This document shows positions 50,658 through 58,815 of a stretch of DNA of 64,000 bases, one piece after another; the first letter of the stretch is position 1; every line of letters begins with the position of its first letter. The translations under genes and the position numbers were made by a program. The DNA comes from Alkalidesulfovibrio alkalitolerans DSM 16529. Its GTDB lineage: Bacteria; Desulfobacterota; Desulfovibrionia; Desulfovibrionales; Desulfovibrionaceae. The notes under the pieces were generated by a model that had not been told where the DNA came from, did no database searches, and saw only the letters and a list, made by a program, of their open reading frames with translations. The DNA lies in contig NZ_ATHI01000030.1 in NCBI RefSeq assembly GCF_000422245.1, positions 109,183 through 173,182 on the forward strand, read 5' to 3'.

Positions 50658-51932
50658 GTGCCCGTGATCAAACCCCGTTCGCCCCTCTCGCCGCTCGCAG
50701 CCATCGGCCGTCTGGCCAGGGGCCGCCTGCCCGGTCAGGTCGTCATCCAGTTCACCGAGCGCTGCAACGCGGCCTGCGTCCAGTGCGGCATGCGTCGCGG
50801 CAACGAGTTCGCGCGCTGCACCCTTGACGTCGAAGCGACCCGCCGCCTGCTGGACGTGTTGGCCGCGCGCGGCGTCGTTTCGGTCTCCTTCACCGGCGGC
50901 GAGCCGCTGCTCCACCTCGACGAGGTCTGCGCCCTGGCCGCGCACGCCCGCGCGGCGGGCATCCCCTTCACGCGCACGGGAACCAACGGATTTCTTTTCA
51001 TGGGCGCGGACAAGCCAGGGTTTGCGCGCCGCGTCCACGCCCTGGCGGAAAAGCTCGTCGCGGCGGGGCTTTACACCTTCTGGGTCAGCCTCGATTCAGC
51101 CGACCCCGCCATCCACGAGGCCAACCGGGGGCTGCCCGGCATGGTCAGGGGCCTTGAGAAGGCCCTGCCGATTTTTCACGAGCACGGACTGCACCCGGCC
51201 GTGAACCTGGGGCTCAATCGTTTGACCGGCGGGCAGCGCCTGCCCGCCATCGATCCTGAGCGGCCAGAGACGCGCGAGGCGTTCGCCGCCCAGGCGCGTC
51301 TGGCGCTGCACCGTTTCTATCTGCGTGTACTGGACCTGGGTTTTTCCATCGTCAACGCCTGCTACCCCATGAGCGGTGAGGACGCGGGCGCGGTCTACCA
51401 GGCCACGAGCCGCGACGACGTCATCTCTTTCAGCCGGGCCGAAAAGCATGAACTTTTCGCCGCGCTTTACGACGTGGTCCCGCGCTACCGCCACCGTTTG
51501 CGCGTCTTCACGCCCAAAAGCGCGCTCTTGGCCTTGATGCGCGAGACGGCCGGTGAAGGCGGCCCTGCGGCCAACGCCTGCCGGGGCGGCGTCGATTTCT
51601 TTTTCGTGGACGCGAAGGGCATGCGCGCCTTCCCCTGCGGCTACAGGGGCGGGGAGGATCTGGGACCGGCCTTGGAACTCGACCCTGCGCACATCACGCC
51701 TTCGGCCGCCTGCCGCGCCTGCGAGTGGGAGTGCTTCCGCGACCCCTCGGAGATGGCCGGGCCGCTCCTCGACCTGTTCCGAAGACCCCTTGCGCTCGCC
51801 GGGCGGCTGGCGGGCGATCGCGCGTTCATGCGCGAGTGGCTGACCGATCTTGCCTACTACCGCGCTTGCGGTTGGTTCGACGCCCGCATTCCCCCAGACC
51901 GCGAGGCGCTTGCCCGCTTCGCGCCCGCATGA
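50658..51932 (+). CDS. Radical SAM protein of unknown function, first gene of a betaine-lipid operon
   Basis: 424 residues. The cluster motif is FTERCNAACVQCGMRR (C-x3-C-x2-C near residues 36-43), followed by VSVSFTGGEPLLHLDEVC. Near residues 305-365 a second Cys group (NACRGGVDFFFVDAKGMRAF, FPCGY, CRACEWECFRD) suggests an auxiliary iron-sulfur cluster, SPASM-like. The C-terminus is helical with LLDLFRRPLALAGRLAGDRA. btaA starts 10 bases after the stop, so the enzyme probably acts on the same lipid pathway; its reaction is unknown. The GTG at 50658 (or 50664) lacks a ribosome site and lies just beyond a leader stem-loop. Confidence 0.85.
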   Translation: MPVIKPRSPLSPLAAIGRLARGRLPGQVVIQFTERCNAACVQCGMRRGNEFARCTLDVEATRRLLDVLAARGVVSVSFTGGEPLLHLDEVCALAAHARAAGIPFTRTGTNGFLFMGADKPGFARRVHALAEKLVAAGLYTFWVSLDSADPAIHEANRGLPGMVRGLEKALPIFHEHGLHPAVNLGLNRLTGGQRLPAIDPERPETREAFAAQARLALHRFYLRVLDLGFSIVNACYPMSGEDAGAVYQATSRDDVISFSRAEKHELFAALYDVVPRYRHRLRVFTPKSALLALMRETAGEGGPAANACRGGVDFFFVDAKGMRAFPCGYRGGEDLGPALELDPAHITPSAACRACEWECFRDPSEMAGPLLDLFRRPLALAGRLAGDRAFMREWLTDLAYYRACGWFDARIPPDREALARFAPA

Positions 51933-51942
51933 GGAGCCCGTC

Positions 51943-53091
51943 ATGTTCAAGAGCCTGCACGACCGTTTCTTCCGTCTGGTCCACCAAGGCCGCCTGATCT
52001 ATAATTGCTGCTGGGAAGACCCGGCGCTCGACCGGGACTTGCTTGAACTGGGGCCGGACGCGCGCGTCGTGGTCATCACCTCGGCCGGGTGCAACGCCCT
52101 GGAATACCTGCTCGACGATCCCGCCCGCGTGGATTGCGTGGACATGAACTACCGCCAGAACGCGCTGCTCGAACTCAAGAAGGCGCTCATCCTGCATGCC
52201 GGGCACTACCAGCTTTGGGCGCTCTTCGGTCGCGGCGCGGATCGCGACCACGAGCGCATCTATTCCTCCGTGCGTCGCCATCTGCCCGACTTCGCCAAGG
52301 ATTTCTGGGACAGGAAGATCGGCTGGTTCTCGCCCGAGGGGCGGGGGTCGTTCTACTACCGGGGCGCGGCCGGGGACGTGGCCTACGCGGTCTCGCGCCT
52401 GCTGTGGAAATTGCGGCCGGAGCTTCGCACGCTGGCCATGGAGCTTTTGGAGGCCAAGGATCGGCAGGAGCAGGAGCGGGTCTTCGCGGCCATCGAGCCC
52501 CGGCTGTGGAGCCGGGTGCTGTCTGGAATCGTGCGCCAGCCGTGGCTCATGGCCTTTTTGGGCGTGCCGCGCCCCCAGATCGACCTCATCGTGCGCGAGC
52601 ACCCGGATGGACTGGCTGGCTTCGTCCGCGACCGGCTCAGGCACGTGCTGACGCGCGTGCCCATCGACGAGAATTATTTCTGGCGCGTCTATCTGACCGG
52701 ATCCTACACGCCTGCCTGCTGTCCGAACTACCTCAAGCCCGAGAATTTCGAGGTTCTGCGCGAGCGGGTGGCGCGCGTCCACACCCATACCGACAGCCTG
52801 AGCGGTTTTTTGCGCGCAAACGAGGGGGCTTACAGCCATTTCGTGCTCCTTGACCATCAGGACTGGATGGCCAGGCACGTTCCGCTGGCCCTGCGCGAGG
52901 AATGGGGGCTGATCCTTGAGCGGGCGTTGACCGGGGCCAGGGTGCTGCTGCGCTCTGCTGGCGGCCGCGTGGACTTCATCCCCGAGGAGGCCTTGGCGCG
53001 GCTCGCTTTTCGTCCCGATCTGACCGAGCCCGCGCATCCCCTCGACCGCGTGGGCACCTACGGCAGCCAGCACCTGGCGGAGGTCGGCTGA
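51943..53091 (+). CDS. btaA: BtaA-like 3-amino-3-carboxypropyltransferase (DUF3419)
   Basis: 382 residues. IYNCCWEDPALDRDLLELGP, VVVITSAGCNALEYLLDDPA and VDCVDMNYRQNALLELK form the AdoMet-binding part of the DUF3419/BtaA family; SYTPACCPNYLKPENFEVLR and VHTHTDSLSGFLR are conserved further on. BtaA moves the aminocarboxypropyl group of AdoMet to diacylglycerol, giving the homoserine lipid precursor of DGTS. ATG 51943 has GAGGAG upstream. The stop overlaps the btaB start by one base. Confidence 0.9.
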   Translation: MFKSLHDRFFRLVHQGRLIYNCCWEDPALDRDLLELGPDARVVVITSAGCNALEYLLDDPARVDCVDMNYRQNALLELKKALILHAGHYQLWALFGRGADRDHERIYSSVRRHLPDFAKDFWDRKIGWFSPEGRGSFYYRGAAGDVAYAVSRLLWKLRPELRTLAMELLEAKDRQEQERVFAAIEPRLWSRVLSGIVRQPWLMAFLGVPRPQIDLIVREHPDGLAGFVRDRLRHVLTRVPIDENYFWRVYLTGSYTPACCPNYLKPENFEVLRERVARVHTHTDSLSGFLRANEGAYSHFVLLDHQDWMARHVPLALREEWGLILERALTGARVLLRSAGGRVDFIPEEALARLAFRPDLTEPAHPLDRVGTYGSQHLAEVG

Positions 53092-53738
53092 TGCGCGACG
53101 CAGCCTTCGCCACGCACGAGAAGCTCAACCGCTACTATGCCGTGCACGCGCGCATCTACGACGCCACGCGCTGGACGTTCCTGCTCGGCCGCAACGAGAT
53201 ATTGGATGTCGCGGCGCGCGAGCTTTCCGCAATCCATGAGCCGCGAATTCTGGAGGCGGGATGCGGCACGGGCCGCAATCTGCAGACTTTGGGCAGGCGC
53301 ATGCCGCGCGCCTCGCTGACCGGGGTGGACGTGTGCGCGCCCATGCTGGCCAGGGCCAGCAAGCGGCTCGGGGGGCTGGGGCTTTGCCGGGCCGGGGTCA
53401 CGGCCAAGCTCGCGCGGCGGCCGTACGACGCGCCGCTCGAACCGGGGTCGCACGACCTCGTTCTCTTTTCCTACGCCTTGTCCATGTTCAATCCGGGCTT
53501 CGAGCAGGCGTTGGATGCGGCCTACGCGGATCTTCGTCCCGGCGGGCTGCTCGCGGTGGTGGATTTCCACGACACGGCCTTGGACGGCTTTCGGGCCTGG
53601 ATGCGGGCCAACCACGTGCGCATGGAAGGGCATCTCCTGCCCGAACTCGAAGCGCGTTTCGCGCCGCGCCGCGTGAGCGTTCGCCCGGCCTGGTTCGGCG
53701 TCTGGCGGTACGCGCTGTTCGTGGGCGAGAAGAAATAG
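53091..53738 (+). CDS. btaB: BtaB-like AdoMet-dependent methyltransferase
   Basis: 215 residues. HARIYDATRWTFLLGRNEIL is the BtaB-type N-terminus; ILEAGCGTGRNLQTLGRRM is the AdoMet motif and LRPGGLLAVVDFHDT a later class I methyltransferase segment. BtaB trimethylates the amino group of the BtaA product, giving the betaine lipid DGTS. ATG 53091 overlaps the btaA stop (TGATG), so the two are coupled. The downstream gene is on the opposite strand. Confidence 0.9.
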   Translation: MRDAAFATHEKLNRYYAVHARIYDATRWTFLLGRNEILDVAARELSAIHEPRILEAGCGTGRNLQTLGRRMPRASLTGVDVCAPMLARASKRLGGLGLCRAGVTAKLARRPYDAPLEPGSHDLVLFSYALSMFNPGFEQALDAAYADLRPGGLLAVVDFHDTALDGFRAWMRANHVRMEGHLLPELEARFAPRRVSVRPAWFGVWRYALFVGEKK

Positions 53739-53754
53739 TCTGGACGCCAGCGCC

Positions 53755-54138
53755 TCATGGTGTGGCGAGCAGGCCGCTCACGGCGGACAGCAACTCGTCC
53801 GGAGCGAAGGGTTTTCGCAACAGCGCTTGCGCGCCGAAGGCCCTGGAATAGTCCAGAAAACTCATGTCGCCCAGCGATCCGCCGCCGGACATGGCCAGGA
53901 TGCGGCATTCGGCCGATTCGTTGCGAAGCTCCATGATCGTTTCCAGGCCGTCCTTGTCCGGCATGAAGATGTCCACGATCAGGCAGTTCACCGGCCGCGA
54001 GCGGAAGAGCGCAAGCCCCTCCTTACCGTTGGCCGCCTCGATCACCTCGTGGCCTTCGCGTTCCAGCACGGCGCGGATGAAGCGTCGCATGGTCGGGTCG
54101 TCGTCGATGACGAGCACGGTGGCCCGGGGATGCGTCAT
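53755..54138 (-). CDS. Single-domain response regulator
   Basis: 127 residues, receiver only. VLVIDDDPTMRRFIRAVLER has the acidic triplet, CLIVDIFMPDKDGLETIMEL the phospho-Asp, ILAMSGGGSLGDMSFLDYSR the Ser/Thr position and LLRKPFAPDELL the Lys. No output domain. ATG 54138 has AAGGAG upstream. It follows the RR-Hpt gene on the same strand (79 bases), so the two probably share a phosphorelay. Confidence 0.9.
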   Translation of the reverse strand: MTHPRATVLVIDDDPTMRRFIRAVLEREGHEVIEAANGKEGLALFRSRPVNCLIVDIFMPDKDGLETIMELRNESAECRILAMSGGGSLGDMSFLDYSRAFGAQALLRKPFAPDELLSAVSGLLATP

Positions 54139-54217
54139 GCGGCAGGGCTCCTTGCATGGCGTTCAGGGCGAACGTTATGTTGACCCATTTTTTGAAATAG
54201 GGACTGTGCGCGTTCCG

Positions 54218-54940
54218 TCAAGCGTCCAGGGACGTGCGGGCGGCATGAAGTTCGCGCTCCAGGTCGGCGACGAGGCTCCGGCAGTCCTCGGGGCAGCCTT
54301 GCACGGCGGCCGCTTCGAGTCGCATGGCCGCGATGGAGGCACGCGTCGCGCCGACCATGGCAGTGGTGCTTTTGAGGGAGTGGCCGTGACGAGCCAGCGC
54401 GCCCAGGTCATCCGTGTCCATTGCGTGGCGCAGACCCGCCAAGCGGCCGGGAAGCTCGTCCAGGAAGATGGACGCGAACTCGCGCGCCAAGGCGGTGTCG
54501 GCGCCGAGCGATCGTCCAGTCAATGCATTTGCGGACGGTGCAAGCGCCTCGGCCAGGGCTGCTTCCGAGATGGGCTTGGAGAGAATTCCGCTCAGTGCGC
54601 CGGTCACATCCCGTTTTTTGATCCAGGCCCGCTCATGGCCGGTGAGCGCAAAGACGGGCACGTCGGATGAAGTGGCCCAGTGTCGCGCCTCGCGCACGCG
54701 CCGCAAGACCTCGAAGCCGTCCATGTCCGGCAGTTCGATGTCCAGGATCACCGCCCGGACCGGCAGGGAGGCCATGATTTCCAGGGCCGCGCGTCCGGAA
54801 CCCGCAACGCGCGCTGGCAGGCCCATCCTGCGCAGCACCTGTTCCGTGTACATGGCGTTCAGGACGTCGTCCTCGACCAGCAGGACAGGGCGTTGATCCC
54901 CGGAGGCCGGACGGGATGTGGAATGGGTGTGTTCAGCCAT
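54218..54940 (-). CDS. Response regulator receiver fused to an Hpt domain
   Basis: 240 residues. The receiver occupies about residues 15-135 (VLLVEDDVLNAMYTEQVLRR, AVILDIELPDMDGFEVLRRV, GILSKPISEAALAEAL). An Hpt domain follows with GHSLKSTTAMVGATRASIAA carrying the phospho-accepting His. It is like the tail end of a hybrid kinase without its kinase core. ATG 54940 is used; the frame is open to 54991 without similarity. Forms a signalling pair with the next gene downstream. Confidence 0.88.
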   Translation of the reverse strand: MAEHTHSTSRPASGDQRPVLLVEDDVLNAMYTEQVLRRMGLPARVAGSGRAALEIMASLPVRAVILDIELPDMDGFEVLRRVREARHWATSSDVPVFALTGHERAWIKKRDVTGALSGILSKPISEAALAEALAPSANALTGRSLGADTALAREFASIFLDELPGRLAGLRHAMDTDDLGALARHGHSLKSTTAMVGATRASIAAMRLEAAAVQGCPEDCRSLVADLERELHAARTSLDA

Positions 54941-54991
54941 GGGATTCTCGCATCTGCCAATCCCATAGCGCATTTCTCGCCCTGGGTGCAA

Positions 54992-56119
54992 TCAAGGATT
55001 GCGAACGACCTCCACGCGGCGGTTCAATTGACGATTTTCCGGGGTGTCGTTGGGGGCCAGGGGCATGGATTCGCCAAAGCCCTTGGGGATGAGCAACTCC
55101 GGAGCAATCTTGAACTGCGTCGCGAGGTAGTGCTTGACCGCGTTCGCGCGGCGCAGCGAGAGACGCATGTTGTACTCCTCGGTTCCCACGCTGTCCGTGT
55201 GGCCACGCAAGGTGAAGCTCTTTCCGGCGAGTTCGGGCGAGGTCAGGGCCTTGCCCAGTTCGTTCAGGATGAGCGCCGCGTCCGGCCTGATGTCCCACTT
55301 GTCGAAGTCGAATTCGACCTTCAGGTTCACGCCCTTGAGCGGGTCGCGCTCCACGACGACGCGCTCGGTGCCGTCGGGTGCGTACTCCATGGCCTTGGCC
55401 CCGGCCTTGGGATCGCTTGGCGCGGCGACACGATGGGGACGCAAGAGCCCTTGCAGGATGTCGTCCGAGGTGGTGGCGAAGCCGTGGGCGTCGGACCAGT
55501 CGTGGACGACGTCGGCCATGTTCGTAGCGATGCGGTAGAGCATGAGGTTCATGGCGTCCATGGGCATGCGGTACGAGCGCCGGAACAGGATGTAGTCCTC
55601 GGTCAGCACCCGCTCCATGCGGCCAGCCTGGGCAAGGGACCACACGAGATCGCCCGAGGCGGCGTCGATGATGTCGAGCCTGAGCGAGACGGCCGAGTCC
55701 GAGTTGCTGCCGCCGTGCAGATAATGGCTGATCTCGCCGGTCACGGCCAGGTCCGCGCCCTTGGAACGGGCCAGGCGGGCCACGTGCGCGCGGTTGTTGT
55801 AGAAGGCGTCGTCGTCGAGGCTTTGCACGGCGAAGACTTCACGCTCCATGAAGGTCTGCCAGAAGACGGTCATGGATTGCGTGCCGATGAGGCGCGGGTT
55901 TTCCATGGACTCCGTGACCTTGAAGGGCACGAAAAGGGCCGAGAGTCCGCGCGTGGGCGTGGTGCGAGGCTTGGAGTAGGTGTGCAGGGGCGAGGTGCGC
56001 ACTTCCTGGTCCAGTGTGACCTTGGATGACTCGGTGACGCGGGGCTGCACATGGCCGCAGGCCGAGAGCAGGAGGCAGGCGAGGGCCAGGGCCGCAAGGC
56101 GCGTGGTCGTCAGATTCAT
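54992..56119 (-). CDS. OmpA-family lipoprotein
   Basis: 375 residues. Lipoprotein signal with lipobox LLLSACGH. Residues about 45-215 form an unrecognised periplasmic domain that resembles lipoprotein assembly-type folds (ADLAVTGEISHYLHGGSNSD, SGDLVWSLAQAGRMERVLTE). The C-terminal OmpA domain binds peptidoglycan: FDFDKWDIRPDAALILNELG, FTLRGHTDSVGTEEYNMRLS, RRANAVKHYL and NRQLNRRVEVV. It links outer membrane to cell wall. ATG 56119 has CGGAGAAG upstream. A strong hairpin separates it from the zinc-ribbon/Yip1 gene. Confidence 0.88.
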   Translation of the reverse strand: MNLTTTRLAALALACLLLSACGHVQPRVTESSKVTLDQEVRTSPLHTYSKPRTTPTRGLSALFVPFKVTESMENPRLIGTQSMTVFWQTFMEREVFAVQSLDDDAFYNNRAHVARLARSKGADLAVTGEISHYLHGGSNSDSAVSLRLDIIDAASGDLVWSLAQAGRMERVLTEDYILFRRSYRMPMDAMNLMLYRIATNMADVVHDWSDAHGFATTSDDILQGLLRPHRVAAPSDPKAGAKAMEYAPDGTERVVVERDPLKGVNLKVEFDFDKWDIRPDAALILNELGKALTSPELAGKSFTLRGHTDSVGTEEYNMRLSLRRANAVKHYLATQFKIAPELLIPKGFGESMPLAPNDTPENRQLNRRVEVVRNP

Positions 56120-56151
56120 GACGCTTCTCCGGGAACGGCTTTTCGCGCGCC

Positions 56152-56197
56152 CCCCGCGCCTGGGCCGTGATCATTCACGGCCCAGGCGCGGGGTTTT
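56152..56197 (+). terminator. Very strong hairpin with T run on the plus strand
   Basis: Perfect 19-base arms (56152-56170 and 56175-56193) around TCAT, followed on the plus strand by TTTT (56194-56197). Both flanking genes are on the minus strand, where no T run follows. It therefore looks like a terminator facing the wrong way, or a two-way barrier between the OmpA lipoprotein and Yip1 genes. Confidence 0.65.
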
Positions 56198-56252
56198 GGC
56201 GGCGGACGGGTCCGTGACGGGACGCCGTTGTTTCACCCGGAGATAGCAACAA

Positions 56253-57869
56253 CTATGCCGAGTAGCTCGACATGCCCGCGATGACGGCGAAGACCAGCAG
56301 CACCAGGATGGCCAGAGGCAGGACCAGGGCCAGAAGCACCTGGAGATAGCTGGTCCTGTGGATGCGTTTGAGGCCGATGAACGTGATGAGCATGGACCAG
56401 ACCAGGGCCAGGGCCGGGCCGACGAAGGGGATGATCGCGAGCGGCGCGGTGGCGCAGGAGTAGCAGAGCACCCGGAAGGTAGCCTCGAATCCCCGCTTGC
56501 CCCCCTGGAAGACGAATAGACCCACGTGGATGATCGAGGCGAAGAAAAACATCTGCAAGGTGGTCGTGAAAGGCGCGACGATGGTCTGGGTTATCTGGCT
56601 GCGCGGACCGTAGGCGGACATGATCACTTCCCGCAAGGCGGCCGAATCCACCTGGGTCGCGAGCGTGTCCAGAGCCGTGACGACCCAGGGCAGCATCAGC
56701 AGATGTCCGATGAGCGAGATGAGGATGGCGTAGACCAGTGGGCGGCCCAGGCCCTTGTTCACGGGTAAGGCCTCGAAAAACAGGCCGGGCGAGAACATGG
56801 CGCGCGTGGTGGTGGCGAAAAGTCCGCCGAAGAAGCCGTGCCGGTCCAGGCGTTCGAAAGGTGCGTCCACCTCGGGTTCGCCCGGCTCGGGGCGCCAGTC
56901 CACGGCCTCGTCGAAGCGGCTCTCTCGCCGTTCTGCCTCGTCGCCTGCCTCCATGGCCTCGAGTCGCTGCCAGATGTCGTCGGCGTCGTCCTGCGGGGGC
57001 TGGCGTCCGGAGCGTTTCCCGGCGCGGCTTTCGGGCTTCTCGTCGGTCCAGGGAGCGGGATGCGTGGGGGGCTGGCCTTCCTCTTCCGGGCCTTCCTCTT
57101 CCGGGCCTGCCTCGGTCCACCTCCTCGGTCCCGTGACCTGCACCGGAGAGTCGTCGTCGGGGCTTGCGCCGGGCCAGGTTTTTGAAGCGGCCTGCCTGGC
57201 GTGGCCGACGTGCGGCTCGCGCAGCAGCGAGGCCGGGGGTTCTTTCGCTGCCGTGCCCGGTTTTGCGGGAGGCGGCTCGGACGGTCGCTGCAAAAGCGTG
57301 GAGGCGCTGTCCGAACCAGTGTCCGCATCATGGCCCGCAATTGTGCGGGCCGCTTCGGGCTCATTGTCTGGGAGTTCCGGCGAGGATTCGAACCCGAGGG
57401 TCCGGGTCAGGCGGCTGATGGGGTCGCCGCCTTCGGTTTCGGAGGGCTGCGCCGTCGGCGGAGGTTTGAGCAGGGCCGAGATGCGCTCTGCCGAGGCCTC
57501 TTCCGCCTCGGCCTCCTCGTCAACCCAGGGGATGAGCGGCCGGGTGCGTGCCGGTTTGGGCGGTTCGTCGACCGACGTGGGCGTTTCGCGAGGCGTTTCG
57601 GGCTGGAGCAGGGAGGGTTTTTTGTCCAAAGCCTCGTCCGGGAATTCGCGTCTCGGCGCGAGGTCGGGCGGCGCAATGTGCGTCCGTTCTCGCTTCTCGA
57701 CGCCTTCGTCCTCGGCATCACGTTCCTGTTCGCCGGGAAACTCGTCGGGCAGGGAGCGGAACTGGAACTTGGTCTTGCACTTGGGGCAGGTGGCGCGCAC
57801 CGAGCCCGCGGGTATCTTGTCGTCCGGAACGCTCCGGGTGAATCCGCATTCGGGGCAGGTTATGTCCAT
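56253..57869 (-). CDS. Zinc-ribbon protein with C-terminal Yip1-type membrane domain
   Basis: 538 residues. The N-terminus MDITCPECGFTRSVPDDKIP followed by TCPKCKTKFQF is an MJ0042-type zinc ribbon with four Cys. Residues 45-330 are acidic, Pro/Glu-rich and probably disordered, including a short tandem repeat (EEEGPEEEG). Residues about 345-530 carry five hydrophobic segments (VYAILISLIGHLLMLPWVVT, CATAPLAIIPFVGPALALVW, LVLPLAILVLLVFAVIAGMS) resembling Yip1. The job is unknown; such fusions are found in delta-proteobacteria. ATG 57869 is used. Confidence 0.82.
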   Translation of the reverse strand: MDITCPECGFTRSVPDDKIPAGSVRATCPKCKTKFQFRSLPDEFPGEQERDAEDEGVEKRERTHIAPPDLAPRREFPDEALDKKPSLLQPETPRETPTSVDEPPKPARTRPLIPWVDEEAEAEEASAERISALLKPPPTAQPSETEGGDPISRLTRTLGFESSPELPDNEPEAARTIAGHDADTGSDSASTLLQRPSEPPPAKPGTAAKEPPASLLREPHVGHARQAASKTWPGASPDDDSPVQVTGPRRWTEAGPEEEGPEEEGQPPTHPAPWTDEKPESRAGKRSGRQPPQDDADDIWQRLEAMEAGDEAERRESRFDEAVDWRPEPGEPEVDAPFERLDRHGFFGGLFATTTRAMFSPGLFFEALPVNKGLGRPLVYAILISLIGHLLMLPWVVTALDTLATQVDSAALREVIMSAYGPRSQITQTIVAPFTTTLQMFFFASIIHVGLFVFQGGKRGFEATFRVLCYSCATAPLAIIPFVGPALALVWSMLITFIGLKRIHRTSYLQVLLALVLPLAILVLLVFAVIAGMSSYSA

Positions 57870-57936
57870 GGCGTCATCCGCTTGGGGGGATTTTGGATGT
57901 CCAAGTTTGAAAGCCTACCTTCTCGGGCGTGGCAAA

Positions 57937-58779
57937 TCAAGGCGAATCGGGGCCCGCGCGGACAGGGCCGAGGGGCTCGCGTTCGTCCGGGCAGCCTTTG
58001 CCCGCGCGGCCTGCGATGACGAAGTGCGGGGTGTCGCGGGTCGTGAAGAGCCGCCGGGCGCGTCGGACTAGGTCGGGATCGAAGGGGGCGCGCACGGCGC
58101 GCGGGCCGCGATGGCAGGAAAAGACGAGCTTGCCCCAGGGCGAAACCAGGCAGGAGTAGCCGGGCAGATGGCCGAAGGGCGTCTCGCCCACGGCGTTGGC
58201 CGCGAGCATGTAGGCCTGTGTTTCGATGGCCCTGGCTGTGAGCAGCCGCCGCCAGTGGGGCAGGCGCGTCTGGGCCCATTGTCCGGCCACGGCGAAGAGG
58301 TCCATGTCCTGGCGGGACTGGAGGCGGAAGAGTTCGGGAAAGCGCAGGTCGAAACAGATGGCTCCGCCGATGCGAAGTCCCCGCCAGGTCACGGGCCGGG
58401 GGCAGGGCTCGCCGGGCGTGAAATAGCGGCTCTCGTCCACGCCGGGAAACAGGTGCAGCTTGCTGTAGATGCGCTGCGGCCGGGGATGCTCGCCGGAAAC
58501 GACGTACAGCGAATTGTACAAGGCGTTGTCGCGTCGCTCCCAGAAGCTGCCCGCCAGAGCATGGCCGGTCTGGTCGCAGAAGTCCTGGAGCCTGACCAGC
58601 AGGTCCTGGTTTTCGGCGGCCCAGCGCAGTCGCTGCTCGTAGTCGAATCCACCGTAGAAGAGTTCGGGAAAGAGCCAGAACGTCGGCTCCGCGTGTGATG
58701 CGGCCGTGTCGAGAAAGGGCGCGAGGTCTTCAAGGCATGTGCAGACGGGCGTTTGGAACGCGCCGAGGTAAAGCGTCAT
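57937..58779 (-). CDS. Carbon-nitrogen hydrolase (nitrilase superfamily)
   Basis: 280 residues. The catalytic triad is visible: Glu in WLFPELFYGGF, Lys in RIYSKLHLFPG and Cys in GGAICFDLRFPELFR, with the second Glu in DNALYNSLYVVSG-type context. The family hydrolyses amides or omega-amides (for example Nit2-type); the substrate cannot be read. ATG 58779 has CGGAGAG upstream; the frame opens at 58809 but the extra residues are not conserved. The next gene upstream is a glycosyltransferase, 36 bases away. Confidence 0.87.
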   Translation of the reverse strand: MTLYLGAFQTPVCTCLEDLAPFLDTAASHAEPTFWLFPELFYGGFDYEQRLRWAAENQDLLVRLQDFCDQTGHALAGSFWERRDNALYNSLYVVSGEHPRPQRIYSKLHLFPGVDESRYFTPGEPCPRPVTWRGLRIGGAICFDLRFPELFRLQSRQDMDLFAVAGQWAQTRLPHWRRLLTARAIETQAYMLAANAVGETPFGHLPGYSCLVSPWGKLVFSCHRGPRAVRAPFDPDLVRRARRLFTTRDTPHFVIAGRAGKGCPDEREPLGPVRAGPDSP

Positions 58780-58815
58780 GGGCGTCTCTCCGGGCCATGC
58801 ATGGCGCAAGGGTGG

